A DNA stretch of 33,214 bases. Origin: Nitrosarchaeum sp. GTDB taxonomy: Archaea > Thermoproteota > Nitrososphaeria > Nitrososphaerales > Nitrosopumilaceae. Below, in pieces: positions 22,893-31,691 of this stretch. Every line of letters begins with the position of its first letter. The stretch's first letter is position 1. The notes under the pieces are model-generated. The model saw only the letters and a list, made by a program, of their open reading frames with translations, searched no databases and was not told the origin of the DNA. The translations under genes and the position numbers were made by a program. Location: assembly GCA_021414105.1 (NCBI GenBank), contig JAIOPB010000021.1:1-33214 (forward strand), read 5' to 3'.

Positions 22893-23685
22893 AGGAAAAA
22901 CTATAGCCATAACTCGTTCAAAAGATGACTCTTCTGAATTCATAGATTTAGCAACCAAAGATAATGCAAGACCAATTTCTTTGCCTACTATTGAACTAGT
23001 TAGCAAGGGAGAAAAAATTGTAGATGAGTTTTTGGATTCAGTAAAACAATATGATCCAGATTATTCTGTATTTATGAGCTCTAAGGCTGTAACTCTTCTT
23101 TTTGATACTGCAAAAAAAATCTCTAAATTTGAAAAATTACAACTTGCAGTTGCAAATACTATTGTCATGGCAGTAGGTCCAAAAACAAAAATCGCACTAG
23201 AAAACGAGGGAATTAAAGTTGCATGCATGCCAACTACCTATTCCTCAGTTGGCGTTGGGGAGTTATTTACAAAATTACATGCTGTTGGAAAAAAAGTAAT
23301 TGTACCTAGAAGTGGGGCATCCACACCGTTTTTGAAAGAACTATTAGAGAAAATAGGTATTGACGTACAAGAAATTCATCTCTATGATGTATGTGCCTTT
23401 AGAGATACTTCTCAGTGGAATGAATTTAGGGAATTGTTTTCCCAACATAAAGTCGATGGAATTGTATTTACCAGTGCATCTTCTGTTAGGGCATTTTTTG
23501 AAATAATGTCTAAAGATTATGATGAAAATTCATTGTTAAGTAATTTAGAAAAATTGTCTGTTGTTGCCATTGGTCCCTTTACATCTGATGAATTAAAAAA
23601 ATTCAACATAAAAAACACTATTGCTCAAGTTCACACTGTACTTGGTGCCTTTGATACTATCAAGAGCATCTTTTCAGTTGCATAG
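22885..23685 (+). CDS. hemD: Uroporphyrinogen-III synthase
   Basis: This 266-residue protein cyclises hydroxymethylbilane with inversion of ring D. HemD is poorly conserved. The supporting features are the N-terminal LKGKTIAITRSKDDSSEF, the segment YDPDYSVFMSSKAVTLLFD, AVGPKTKIALENEGI, IVPRSGASTPFLKE, and DGIVFTSASSVRAFFEIM near the end, all standard positions of the two-lobed fold. A GGAG six bases before ATG 22885 looks like a Shine-Dalgarno site. Last gene of the tetrapyrrole operon. Confidence 0.88.
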   Translation: MLKGKTIAITRSKDDSSEFIDLATKDNARPISLPTIELVSKGEKIVDEFLDSVKQYDPDYSVFMSSKAVTLLFDTAKKISKFEKLQLAVANTIVMAVGPKTKIALENEGIKVACMPTTYSSVGVGELFTKLHAVGKKVIVPRSGASTPFLKELLEKIGIDVQEIHLYDVCAFRDTSQWNEFRELFSQHKVDGIVFTSASSVRAFFEIMSKDYDENSLLSNLEKLSVVAIGPFTSDELKKFNIKNTIAQVHTVLGAFDTIKSIFSVA

Positions 23686-23707
23686 TCTTTCTGAACTATT
23701 TTCTGGC

Positions 23708-23791
23708 TCATTCTCTGATTTTTGTTTTTATGCTATTGGCAATATCTGGCATGATTTTGTATTTGAGTTGCCCCCATCCTTTTCGTTTCAT
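23708..23791 (-). CDS. Possible 27-residue basic micro-ORF
   Basis: In the 188-bp gap after hemD the minus frame from ATG 23791 encodes MKRKGWGQLKYKIM, then PDIANSIKTKIRE. The composition (nine Lys/Arg, Trp, balanced hydrophobics) looks protein-like, but the frame is very short and a TATA at leaderless spacing is not evident (the nearest is about 50 nt upstream). Listed as possible only. Confidence 0.25.
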   Translation of the reverse strand: MKRKGWGQLKYKIMPDIANSIKTKIRE

Positions 23792-23843
23792 ATGATCGAT
23801 TGCTCTTTTTTCGATCTATTTCATACAAGTTATCTGTATAGTT

Positions 23844-23850
23844 AATATAT
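23844..23850 (+). promoter_or_regulatory. TATA box for the PKD-like protein gene
   Basis: AATATAT is centred about 27 nt before GTG 23874, supporting GTG as a leaderless start. Confidence 0.4.
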
Positions 23851-23873
23851 CTCAAATATTTTATATTTAATCA

Positions 23874-25985
23874 GTGAATTCGTACATTATCTTACTTTCA
23901 TTAGTTTTTAGTCTGTTTTTAGTCGGTACTGCCTCTTACTCTTTTGCTGAGAGTAACTCTATTGAAGTAATTGAAAATAGACTTGTCACTTTAGTTGGTG
24001 TAGGAATCGACGATGATAATGATGCTCTGGTGTTTGAATGGGTACAAATTGATGGTGAACCTGTAACTCTGTCCTCATATAATGTGGCAGAACCAACGTT
24101 TATGGCTCCAGATGTAGTAAATGGTCAAATCAAAGTTCTAACATTTACCCTCACTGTAACTGACCCATCAGGTGCAAGTAGTTCTGATACCGTTGAAGTT
24201 GTTGTAAATCCTGTTAATCACATTCCAATGGTTAGTGCAGGAAAAGATCAAGTGACTTTTAAAACTGTTAATGTAGTTACATTGGTCAGTAGTGCTTTAG
24301 ACCCTGATGGCGATTCATTGACTTATAGCTGGACCCAAGTGGGAGGTCAACCACTAGACTTGTCTGCCACACATGGAAAATATCTTACACTTCTTCCAAC
24401 GTATATTGATTATTCTCAAACTATTCCGCTAACTTTCCAACTAACTGTTGATGATGGATATGGTGGCTCTGCAAGTGATACTGTCAATGTTTATCCTATT
24501 ACTGGTCTTCTTTCAAATAGATTAATTTCAATTGCAGCTGGTCCAATGCAAACTGTCAATGAAGGACAAACAGTTACACTTAGTGCAACTGGACAAACTG
24601 CAAATGGACAACCAATAAGCTACTCTTGGGTTCAATTAATTGGCACTGGAGTACAATTGGACTCTTACACGGGTCCATCTGTTCAATTTACAGCTCCTGA
24701 ACTTCCTAATGATGTTGAAATGATTTTGTCATTCCAAGTAACTGGATATTCTCCTGGAAATGGTTGGGCAAATGCTCTAGCATTAGTTAAAGTCATTCCT
24801 TCAAACGGTTCTCCTATAGCTGATGCAGGTCCAGATCAAAGTGTATCTCCAAATGCTCTAGTCAAATTAATTGGAACTGGTACTGATCCTGATAATGATA
24901 AACTACGATACTCTTGGACACAAAAATCTGGAATGGATGTTGATCTATATGAACAAGCTACATTCTCTGTCTATTTCTTTACTCCTAGTATTAGCACTGA
25001 CTCTGAAACATTAGTTTTTGAGCTAACCGTTACTGATTCCAAAGGCAATTCTGACAAAGATGATGTTGCTGTAACAATTAACACTGTTAACTTACCACCA
25101 AGAGCATCTGCTGGTCCAGATAGAAAGGTAATTGGAGGATCCACTGTATCTGTCACTGGTTTAGGTACTGATCCTGAGAATGGTCCGATAACATATTCTT
25201 GGAAACAGATTGCAGGTGAAACCGTTTCATTTGACACCACTAAACCATCATTTTCATTTAAAGCCCCATCTGTAGTTTCAGGTGAAATCAAACGAATGGT
25301 ATTCCAACTAACTGTGACAGATTCTGAAAATCAACATGGTTCTGATCAATTAATTCTCTTGGTAGTTCCAGCAAATAGTGCACCTATTGTAGATGCAGGT
25401 GTTGATCAAACTGCTAATGAAAATACTGTCTTGAATTTATTATGCTCTGCAAGTGATTCTGATGGAGATATGATTAGCTTCTCATGGTCTTCATCTAACA
25501 GTGAAGTTGTAATTGGTGATAGTTCATCTGCAAGTACAACTGTACAAATCCCTATTGTTGTTGAAGATGAAGTGATTACTATGACCTGTAGTGCCACTGA
25601 TGGTCAATTGTCATCTTCTGATAGCATGAAGATTAATGTTGTAAACGTGTTTAACCTACCTATAGTAGCAGACGCTGGCGTTGATCAAATTGTAAATGAA
25701 CACGTCAAAGTTTCATTGGATGGTAGCATGAGTAATGATCCTGAAGGCCAAGACCTGTCATACATGTGGACACAAATTTCTGGCGAACCTGTAGTGTTGT
25801 CATCTGCATCTTCAGTAACTCCATCATTTACATCCCCAACTGTAGCTAACGGTGAAATCAAAGTCCTAGTCTTTGAACTAAAAGTATTTGATGATAATGG
25901 CAGAGAATCTGTTGATACTGTAACAATTACAGTTGATCCAGTAAACGCTCCACCACAAGCAACTGCATCTGCAAAACAATCTTAA
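23874..25985 (+). CDS. Secreted protein with seven PKD/Ig-like repeats
   Basis: A 703-residue exported protein. Signal peptide: MNSYIILLSLVFSLFLVGTA, then SYSFAES. The rest is seven PKD-like beta-sandwich repeats of about 90-100 residues, each with a G/ADxxQ-type entry (PIADAGPDQSV), a calcium-type loop (DPDGDSLTYSWTQ; DPDNDKLRYSWTQ; DPENGPITYSWKQ), a PSFTAP-like strand and a closing LTFTLTVTDPSGASSSDTV. Such arrays act as surface adhesins or stalks. No enzymatic domain, C-terminal TM helix, sorting signal or WWADG unit is present, so how it is retained is unclear. Start GTG with TATA at 23844-23850. Monocistronic. Confidence 0.85.
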   Translation: MNSYIILLSLVFSLFLVGTASYSFAESNSIEVIENRLVTLVGVGIDDDNDALVFEWVQIDGEPVTLSSYNVAEPTFMAPDVVNGQIKVLTFTLTVTDPSGASSSDTVEVVVNPVNHIPMVSAGKDQVTFKTVNVVTLVSSALDPDGDSLTYSWTQVGGQPLDLSATHGKYLTLLPTYIDYSQTIPLTFQLTVDDGYGGSASDTVNVYPITGLLSNRLISIAAGPMQTVNEGQTVTLSATGQTANGQPISYSWVQLIGTGVQLDSYTGPSVQFTAPELPNDVEMILSFQVTGYSPGNGWANALALVKVIPSNGSPIADAGPDQSVSPNALVKLIGTGTDPDNDKLRYSWTQKSGMDVDLYEQATFSVYFFTPSISTDSETLVFELTVTDSKGNSDKDDVAVTINTVNLPPRASAGPDRKVIGGSTVSVTGLGTDPENGPITYSWKQIAGETVSFDTTKPSFSFKAPSVVSGEIKRMVFQLTVTDSENQHGSDQLILLVVPANSAPIVDAGVDQTANENTVLNLLCSASDSDGDMISFSWSSSNSEVVIGDSSSASTTVQIPIVVEDEVITMTCSATDGQLSSSDSMKINVVNVFNLPIVADAGVDQIVNEHVKVSLDGSMSNDPEGQDLSYMWTQISGEPVVLSSASSVTPSFTSPTVANGEIKVLVFELKVFDDNGRESVDTVTITVDPVNAPPQATASAKQS

Positions 25986-26106
25986 TTTTAAATTCCTCTC
26001 AAATCTCTAAGGATTAGAGCCACAAAAAATTACATGAAAAACATGCCTGATGGTACTATAAAATGACATGATCTATGAAACTACACAATTTTTTTTCACT
26101 ACTGTT

Positions 26107-26114
26107 TTATTATC
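26107..26114 (+). promoter_or_regulatory. TATA box for the gene at 26136
   Basis: TTTATTAT lies about 26 nt before ATG 26136 and favours it over the in-frame TTG at 26121. Confidence 0.4.
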
Positions 26115-26135
26115 TAAAATTTGTTTCCTATAATC

Positions 26136-26459
26136 ATGCAGGCAGAAAAATTTGATGAGGAAGGATTATTGAAAGATATTGAACTTTCTGAGTTAGCATT
26201 AGCCATTTCTAAACTCACCTTTGGCTGGAATAATCATTCAGATCCTGTAAAAGAAGCACACACATTTTTGGATCGTGTTAGGAAACTTTCTATGGAAATT
26301 TCAGAATATGAACAAAGAATGGGTTCCAATCTTAGCGAATATCAGAGACATAAGATCTATAATTCAATGGAAGATTTAGAAAAACTAATTTCATATATGA
26401 AAAACAAGATTGGTTCTTCTGTAAGTGTGGAAAATATTATTGATCAAAGACAACAATAA
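26136..26459 (+). CDS. Small helical protein of unknown function (107 aa)
   Basis: The product starts MQAEKFDEEGLLKDIELSEL and is almost entirely helical and charged (AHTFLDRVRKLSMEISEYEQ; SMEDLEKLISYMKNKIG). It has no Cys, no signal peptide and no membrane segment. A coiled-coil or helical-bundle fold is likely. I recognise no family. The ATG at 26136 agrees with a TATA box at 26107-26114. The gene stands alone between the PKD-like protein gene and the TTAGCTA element. Confidence 0.55.
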   Translation: MQAEKFDEEGLLKDIELSELALAISKLTFGWNNHSDPVKEAHTFLDRVRKLSMEISEYEQRMGSNLSEYQRHKIYNSMEDLEKLISYMKNKIGSSVSVENIIDQRQQ

Positions 26460-26518
26460 ACTCTCTTTTGTTTCAAAATCTTAGTATTTTCATAATTCGT
26501 ACTAGAATTATGTGCGAA

Positions 26519-26542
26519 TTTAGCTAGTTAGCATTAGCTAAA
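26519..26542. promoter_or_regulatory. Inverted repeat TTTAGCTA-N8-TAGCTAAA (candidate operator)
   Basis: Two perfect 8-bp arms flank an 8-bp spacer that itself contains TTAGCA. It lies 64-87 bp before ATG 26606. The same TTAGCTA word recurs upstream of the suf operon at 27212-27249. The general form resembles DtxR-family metal-regulator boxes. Confidence 0.4.
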
Positions 26543-26605
26543 CTTCAACTATTTTGTATTATTATTCTCTAAATCCTTAAGTTCATAAAATATCGTAGAA
26601 AAATC

Positions 26606-26998
26606 ATGAATGATTTAGTAGAATCTATTGGTTTGTCAATGGGTGTTGCATTTGCAATGGGGGCTATCGGTATGGGCATTTGGTTTTTGATTGATAAAAA
26701 CAAACGAAAAGAATACGAAGAAAGACAGAAAAAGAAAATACTGACAACCAAAGAATGGGCTTACACTGTCTTTGGCATTTTAGGCATTATACAAGGTAGT
26801 TCTATGATTACAATATATGCAGATACGATGGCCACAATCGATTTTAGTGCACTAATGGCTGGAATCGGAATGTTTCTTATCATTTGTGGTGTATTATTAG
26901 AATTATGGACACAAACAAATCATCGAAAATCAATTATAGATTTGGAAAAAAAAGTAGAAGAAATATTAAAAAAATTAGATGAAAAAGATCAATCTTGA
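26606..26998 (+). CDS. Small membrane protein with C-terminal coiled coil (130 aa)
   Basis: Three hydrophobic segments are visible, MGVAFAMGAIGMGIWFLI (about 12-29), VFGILGIIQGSSMITIYA and LMAGIGMFLIICGVLLELW. A basic loop (KNKRKEYEERQKKKI) lies between the first and second, and a C-terminal heptad segment IIDLEKKVEEILKKLDEK follows. No family recognised. Its stop abuts the stop of the convergent ribbon-helix-helix gene with no gap. A TTAGCTA inverted repeat sits upstream, as before suf. Confidence 0.6.
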   Translation: MNDLVESIGLSMGVAFAMGAIGMGIWFLIDKNKRKEYEERQKKKILTTKEWAYTVFGILGIIQGSSMITIYADTMATIDFSALMAGIGMFLIICGVLLELWTQTNHRKSIIDLEKKVEEILKKLDEKDQS

Positions 26999-27154
26999 TT
27001 ATTTTCTTGATTTCTTTTTGTAATTCTCAAGCATCTCTTGTAACGCGTCATCAAGTGTTGGAATCTCTCCAGTTCTTGCTTGAATTTCCCACATTATCTT
27101 TAGGATTTCTTTATGTGTAGATTTTGTAATGCGTATAGTTGTAATATCTTTCAA
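26999..27154 (-). CDS. Ribbon-helix-helix (CopG/Arc-type) small DNA-binding protein
   Basis: The minus frame from TTG 27154 encodes 51 residues: MKDITTIRITKSTHKEILKI, MWEIQARTGEIPTLDDA, LQEMLENYKKKSRK. This is the ribbon-helix-helix layout: a strand TTIRITKST, a first helix with hydrophobic spacing, a turn TGEIPT, and a second helix DDALQEMLENY. Such proteins bind DNA as dimers through the strand pair, often as autorepressors or antitoxins, but no toxin gene is adjacent. Upstream is an in-frame stop and a TATA-like GTTTTATTA (27178-27186, minus) at leaderless spacing, so the TTG is well supported. The TTAGCTA elements at 27212-27249 lie in its promoter region, shared with sufB. Confidence 0.65.
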   Translation of the reverse strand: MKDITTIRITKSTHKEILKIMWEIQARTGEIPTLDDALQEMLENYKKKSRK

Positions 27155-27177
27155 TGCATATCTGATATATCTTCAAG

Positions 27178-27186
27178 TAATAAAAC
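27178..27186 (-). promoter_or_regulatory. TATA box for the ribbon-helix-helix gene
   Basis: Minus-strand GTTTTATTA is centred about 27 nt before TTG 27154. Confidence 0.45.
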
Positions 27187-27211
27187 GCTAATTTTTCAGA
27201 TGCAACTTTTG

Positions 27212-27249
27212 TTAGCTATACTTTAGAATTTAGCTTAAGCTATTTAGCT
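27212..27249. promoter_or_regulatory. TTAGCTA repeats between the RHH gene and sufB (candidate operator)
   Basis: TTAGCTA (27212-27218), the perfect 12-bp palindrome TAGCTTAAGCTA (27231-27242) and TTTAGCT (27243-27249) lie 22-60 bp upstream of the sufB TATA box. They share their core with the inverted repeat at 26519-26542. Confidence 0.45.
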
Positions 27250-27270
27250 GTGCCTATTTTTCCTCATGTA

Positions 27271-27280
27271 TTTATAATAT
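27271..27280 (+). promoter_or_regulatory. TATA box for the suf operon
   Basis: TTTATAATAT is centred about 25 nt before ATG 27299, selecting that ATG over the one at 27290. Confidence 0.55.
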
Positions 27281-27298
27281 AACGATGTTATGATTTTC

Positions 27299-28699
27299 AT
27301 GTCTACTGAAAATCTAAACATGGATTATTCAAAATATGATTTTAAAGATTCAACTGATTTGTATGTGCATCTCAGCAAAAAAGGTCTCTCAAAAGACACT
27401 GTTATTGCTATTAGTAAAATGAAGGATGAACCACAATGGATGCTTGATTTTAGATTACGTTCTTATGAAATTTTTATGAAAAAACCAATGCCAACTTGGG
27501 GCGGCGATCTAAGCCATATTGACTTTCAAAATATTTACTATTATGCAAAGGCAACTGAAAAAACTGAAAAGAACTGGGATGATGTTCCAGCCGAAGTCAA
27601 AGCTACTTTTGATAAATTAGGTATTCCAGAAGCTGAAAAGAAATTCTTAGCTGGTGTTGGTGCACAATATGAATCCGAAGTTGTCTACCATAGCCTAAGA
27701 GAAGACTTGGCAAAACAAGGTGTTTTATTTTTGGATACTGACTCTGCACTAAAAGAACACCCAGAAATTTTCAAAAAATATTTTGGTAAAATAATTCCCC
27801 CAGAAGATAATAAATTTGCAGCACTAAACAGTGCAGTTTGGAGTGGTGGCTCGTTTATCTACATTCCACCAGGAGTCAAAGTTGACATGCCATTGCAAGC
27901 ATACTTTAGAATTAATGCTGAAAACATTGGACAGTTTGAAAGAACATTAATCATAGCTGATGAAGGTTCTGAAGTTCATTACATTGAAGGATGTACTGCT
28001 CCGGTATATTCATCTGAATCACTACATTCAGCAGTTGTTGAACTAGTAGCACATAAAGATGCAAAATTACGATATACAACAATCCAAAATTGGAGTAGTG
28101 ATGTGTATAATCTAGTTACAAAACGTGCTTATGCATATGAAGGTGCAACCGTAGAATGGATTGATGGTAACATTGGCAGTAAACTCACAATGAAATATCC
28201 TGGAATCTATTTGATGGGCGAGAGAGCATATGGTGAAACACTATCTATTGCTTTTGCCGGAAAAGGTCAACATCAAGATACAGGTGCTAAAATGGTTCAT
28301 CTAGCACCAAACACTACATCAAAAACTACGTCAAAATCTGTCAGTAGATTAGACGGACGATCCACTTACAGAGGAATGCTACATGTTGCAAAAGGTGCCA
28401 CTAATGTAAAAGCTACAGTAAGATGTGATGCATTATTGTTAGATGATACATCCAAAACTGATACTTACCCTTACATGGAAATTAATCAAGAAGATGCTAC
28501 AATTACACATGAAGCAACTGTAGGAAAAATTGGAGACGAACAAATTTTCTATCTTATGACTAGAGGTTTCACTGAAGAAGAAGCATTATCTCTAATTGTT
28601 AATGGGTTCATGGAGCCATTCACAAAGGAATTACCTATGGAATATGCTGTAGAATTAAACAGACTTATCAAGCTAGAGATGGATGATTCAGTGGGTTAA
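27299..28699 (+). CDS. sufB: Fe-S cluster assembly protein SufB
   Basis: The scaffold subunit of the SUF complex, 466 residues. Family landmarks are [20 protein letters not shown] and [20 protein letters not shown] near the N-terminus, [60 protein letters not shown], and [20 protein letters not shown] near the C-terminus. These form the right-handed beta-helix on which nascent clusters are built. SufB normally works with SufD and the ATPase SufC. SufD follows here, but no sufC is in the window. ATG 27299 is chosen from the TATA position. First gene of the operon. Confidence 0.95.
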   Translation: MSTENLNMDYSKYDFKDSTDLYVHLSKKGLSKDTVIAISKMKDEPQWMLDFRLRSYEIFMKKPMPTWGGDLSHIDFQNIYYYAKATEKTEKNWDDVPAEVKATFDKLGIPEAEKKFLAGVGAQYESEVVYHSLREDLAKQGVLFLDTDSALKEHPEIFKKYFGKIIPPEDNKFAALNSAVWSGGSFIYIPPGVKVDMPLQAYFRINAENIGQFERTLIIADEGSEVHYIEGCTAPVYSSESLHSAVVELVAHKDAKLRYTTIQNWSSDVYNLVTKRAYAYEGATVEWIDGNIGSKLTMKYPGIYLMGERAYGETLSIAFAGKGQHQDTGAKMVHLAPNTTSKTTSKSVSRLDGRSTYRGMLHVAKGATNVKATVRCDALLLDDTSKTDTYPYMEINQEDATITHEATVGKIGDEQIFYLMTRGFTEEEALSLIVNGFMEPFTKELPMEYAVELNRLIKLEMDDSVG

Positions 28700-28728
28700 A
28701 CCACTAAATTTCAATTTAGGTTAATATC

Positions 28729-30129
28729 ATGTCTCAAGAAACTCTTTCAAAACTTAATTCTCGTCATGTTGAAGAAATTTCTTCATCACGAAATGAACCT
28801 GACTGGTTAAAACAATATCGACAGAGTTCTTTATCAATTTATGACGCTTTGCCAATTGAAACATCTCCACTATACAATAAATACACTGATGCAAAAAGAA
28901 TGGATCCACAACAAGTTTCTTTTTCAACATCTACTACTAATGCAATACCTAGCTTCCTTCAAAAAAGATTACATGAATTAGAAAAAGAAACATGCATTAT
29001 TCAAATAGGAAGTAATACCAATAAAATCCATGTTTCTGATGAATTAAAATCAAAAGGACTAGTCATCACTTCTATTAATGACGCAATAAAGAATAATCCA
29101 GAACTAGTAAAAAGAGCACTAGAGGCATCAAACTCCAAAGAAGACAAGTTTACTGCATTAAATAATGCCGCATTTAACTCTGGAATTTTCATTCACATAC
29201 CACGTAATCTGATATTAGAAAAACCAATCCATATTTTGTCATGCTTATCTGATGATGGAATTTCTACTATTGCTAGAAATGTTATATTTGCAGATGAAAG
29301 CAGCAAGGCAACTATTGTTCAGGAATTATATTCTTCTAAAGCAACAAAACAGCAAGCATATCTTGAATTGCTAAATACAAACATTGCCCAAAACGCCCAA
29401 CTTGATATTACAACATTACAAATGATGGATCAAACCACTGTTAATTTCTCTACTAGGAGAACTGACTTGGGACAAGACTCTAAAGTTAATTGGTATTCTG
29501 GCTTGTTTGGATCTATGCTGTCTCGATACAAAATAGAATATTTTCTTAATGGAACAGGTGCTGCTGCCAATGATTCTGAAGTAATATTTGGAAACAATGA
29601 GCAATCTTTTGATATTCAAACAAATGTGAATCATGAAAGTCCATCTACTGATGGCAGAGTTGTTGAAAAATCAATTTTAAGAAATAAATCCAAATCTCTT
29701 TTCAAGGGAATGATTAGAATAAAAGAAAATGCCACAAAATCAAACTCATTTTTGTCAGGTCGTTCCATCTTGCTTGACAAAGATGCAAAATCAGATGCAA
29801 TTCCTGGATTGGAGATTTTCACTAACGATGTCAAAGCAACACATTCTGCATCTGTTGCACAAATTGATGAGGAGCAAATTTTCTACCTTAGAACTAGATG
29901 TCTAAGTAAAGAAGAGGCAGAAAGAACAATTATTGAAGGATTTTTAGAACCCTTATCAAGAAAAATGTCATATCAAGTCAGAGCATGGATTGCTTACTTG
30001 ATTGAGTCTAAATGGGATTCACGTGAATTGACAATTAACACTGATGAAGAATTGACAAAATTTGTTGAAATTGAAGAAACACGTTACAATGAAGATTCCG
30101 AAATTGAACAACACTACAAGTATAGGTGA
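28729..30129 (+). CDS. sufD: Fe-S cluster assembly protein SufD
   Basis: A 466-residue paralogue of SufB with the same beta-helix core but a divergent N-terminus (SSSRNEPDWLKQYRQSSLSI). Supporting motifs are FTALNNAAFNSGIFIHIPRN, VNWYSGLFGSMLSRYKIEYF, LFKGMIRIKENATKSNSFLS, and HSASVAQIDEEQIFYLRTR, TRCLSKEEAERTIIEGFLEP at the C-terminus. SufD pairs with SufB and is linked to iron acquisition for the cluster. It follows sufB by 29 bases and precedes a Rieske-type gene by six. Confidence 0.92.
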   Translation: MSQETLSKLNSRHVEEISSSRNEPDWLKQYRQSSLSIYDALPIETSPLYNKYTDAKRMDPQQVSFSTSTTNAIPSFLQKRLHELEKETCIIQIGSNTNKIHVSDELKSKGLVITSINDAIKNNPELVKRALEASNSKEDKFTALNNAAFNSGIFIHIPRNLILEKPIHILSCLSDDGISTIARNVIFADESSKATIVQELYSSKATKQQAYLELLNTNIAQNAQLDITTLQMMDQTTVNFSTRRTDLGQDSKVNWYSGLFGSMLSRYKIEYFLNGTGAAANDSEVIFGNNEQSFDIQTNVNHESPSTDGRVVEKSILRNKSKSLFKGMIRIKENATKSNSFLSGRSILLDKDAKSDAIPGLEIFTNDVKATHSASVAQIDEEQIFYLRTRCLSKEEAERTIIEGFLEPLSRKMSYQVRAWIAYLIESKWDSRELTINTDEELTKFVEIEETRYNEDSEIEQHYKYR

Positions 30130-30135
30130 TAAAAC

Positions 30136-30444
30136 TTGGCTCAATGGATTAAAGCTTGTAAATTGGATCAAGTAAAGATCGGTCAACTCTTTGGTTTTTC
30201 TCACGATGATAAAAAAATTCTTTTGGCAAATCAAAAAGGAAAAATCTATGCAACTGATCTAATATGTACCCATGCCGATGCTGATCTTTCAACAGGATTT
30301 CTCAGCGAGGAAGGTGTAAGATGTCCATTACATCTTTCTGTTTTTAATTTACAAAGTGGAAAGCCACAAAATCTTCCTGCAGAAATGCCACTAAAAACAT
30401 ATAATGTTAAAATAGATCAAAACGAGATCTACGTGGAGATTTAG
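30136..30444 (+). CDS. Rieske-type [2Fe-2S] ferredoxin in the suf operon
   Basis: A soluble 102-residue Rieske protein. Cluster ligands are C44 and H46 (ICTHADADL) and C63 and H66 (RCPLHLSVF), spaced as in Rieske ferredoxins. It lacks an N-terminal membrane helix and the extra disulphide Cys of respiratory Rieske proteins, so it belongs with the soluble ferredoxin-type group. The location between sufD and sufS suggests that it supplies electrons for, or is a first client of, cluster assembly (inference). Start TTG 30136; gap to sufS is two bases. Confidence 0.9.
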   Translation: MAQWIKACKLDQVKIGQLFGFSHDDKKILLANQKGKIYATDLICTHADADLSTGFLSEEGVRCPLHLSVFNLQSGKPQNLPAEMPLKTYNVKIDQNEIYVEI

Positions 30445-30446
30445 AA

Positions 30447-31691
30447 ATGCAAAGTGCACAAACATCTTTTGAAAAGTTACGAAAAGATTTTCCTATTTTA
30501 CAAAGAACTGTTAGGGATAACAAGACTCTTGTCTATTTGGATAATGCTTCTACAACACAGAAGCCAAATCAAGTAATCGATGCAATAACTGATTATTATA
30601 AAAATCATAATGCAAACATTCACAGAGCAGTCTACGCATTGGCAGAAGAAGCAACTGAACTTTATGAGGCAACAAGAGATAAGATTGCAAATTTTATACA
30701 TGTAAAAAATAGAGAAGAAATTATTTTTGTTCGAGGGACAACTGAAGCAATAAATCTAGTTGCATATGCATGGGGTAGAACCCATATCCAAAAAGACGAT
30801 ATTATAGTTACCACTGAATACGAACATCATAGCAATATTGTTCCTTGGCAACTCTTAACTCAAGAAAAAGGTGCCAAGCTAGAATACATTAGAATGGATG
30901 ATAACGGCGAATTAATTTTAGATGATCTTACCAAATATCTTGCAACAGGTAAAGTCAAACTTGTAACATTTAGTCTCATGTCTAATGTCCTTGGCACTAT
31001 TACTGATGCAGAAAAAATAGTTTCAAAATGTAAAGAATATGGTGTATTGACTTTGATTGACGGAGCACAAGCTGTTCCTCATATGCCTGTTAACATTGAA
31101 AAACTAGATTGTGATTTTTTTGCATTTTCTGGACATAAAATGTTGGGGCCTACGGGAATTGGTGTTTTATGGGTAAGAAAATCAGTCCTGCAAACCATGA
31201 ATCCATTTCATGGTGGCGGTGATATGATTAGAGAGGTTCACAAATACGAAACAACCTGGAATGATTTACCATACAAATTCGAAGCTGGTACTCCAAATAT
31301 TGCTGATGTTATTGGATTTGGAGCAGCAATAGACTATCTCACAAATCTTGGAATGGATAATGTACGAGAACATGAAATCGAATTGACAAATTATGCTATT
31401 GAAAAATTATCTCAGATAAATGGACTAACAATCTATGGCACCAAAGATATCTCAAAAAGAGGTGGTGTAATCTCATTTAATTTTGCAGATGTTCATCCTC
31501 ATGATGTAGCCCAAATAATAGATGAGGATGGAATTGCAGTAAGATCTGGGCATCACTGTGCTCAAGTACTAATGGAAAGACTAGATGTTGCAGCTACATC
31601 TAGGGCAAGTTTTTACATTTACAACACTAAAGAAGAAATAGATTCATTGATTAACTCATTAAGCAAAGTTGCGAGGATATTCAAACTATGA
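30447..31691 (+). CDS. sufS: Cysteine desulfurase SufS
   Basis: A PLP enzyme of 414 residues that takes sulphur from cysteine for cluster assembly. Motifs: YLDNASTTQKPNQVIDAI at the N-terminus, EYEHHSNIVPWQLL (His stacking on PLP), DGAQAVPHMPVN, the Schiff-base Lys K231 in FSGHKMLGPTGIG, and the persulfide Cys C371 in RSGHHCAQVL. The short loop around C371 marks the group II (SufS/CsdA) type. Preceded by a GGAG close to its ATG; its stop overlaps sufU by four bases (ATGA). Confidence 0.95.
   Translation: MQSAQTSFEKLRKDFPILQRTVRDNKTLVYLDNASTTQKPNQVIDAITDYYKNHNANIHRAVYALAEEATELYEATRDKIANFIHVKNREEIIFVRGTTEAINLVAYAWGRTHIQKDDIIVTTEYEHHSNIVPWQLLTQEKGAKLEYIRMDDNGELILDDLTKYLATGKVKLVTFSLMSNVLGTITDAEKIVSKCKEYGVLTLIDGAQAVPHMPVNIEKLDCDFFAFSGHKMLGPTGIGVLWVRKSVLQTMNPFHGGGDMIREVHKYETTWNDLPYKFEAGTPNIADVIGFGAAIDYLTNLGMDNVREHEIELTNYAIEKLSQINGLTIYGTKDISKRGGVISFNFADVHPHDVAQIIDEDGIAVRSGHHCAQVLMERLDVAATSRASFYIYNTKEEIDSLINSLSKVARIFKL

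Noticed and set aside
23621-23845. Plus-strand frame overlapping the hemD 3' end
   Set aside because: Rich in Ser/Phe/Leu from T-rich DNA, starts inside hemD, and has no promoter or motif.
26999-27154. Ribbon-helix-helix gene as an antitoxin of a toxin-antitoxin pair
   Set aside because: The adjacent gene on either side is a membrane protein and sufB; no PIN, RelE or MazF-like partner is present, so a stand-alone regulator is more likely.
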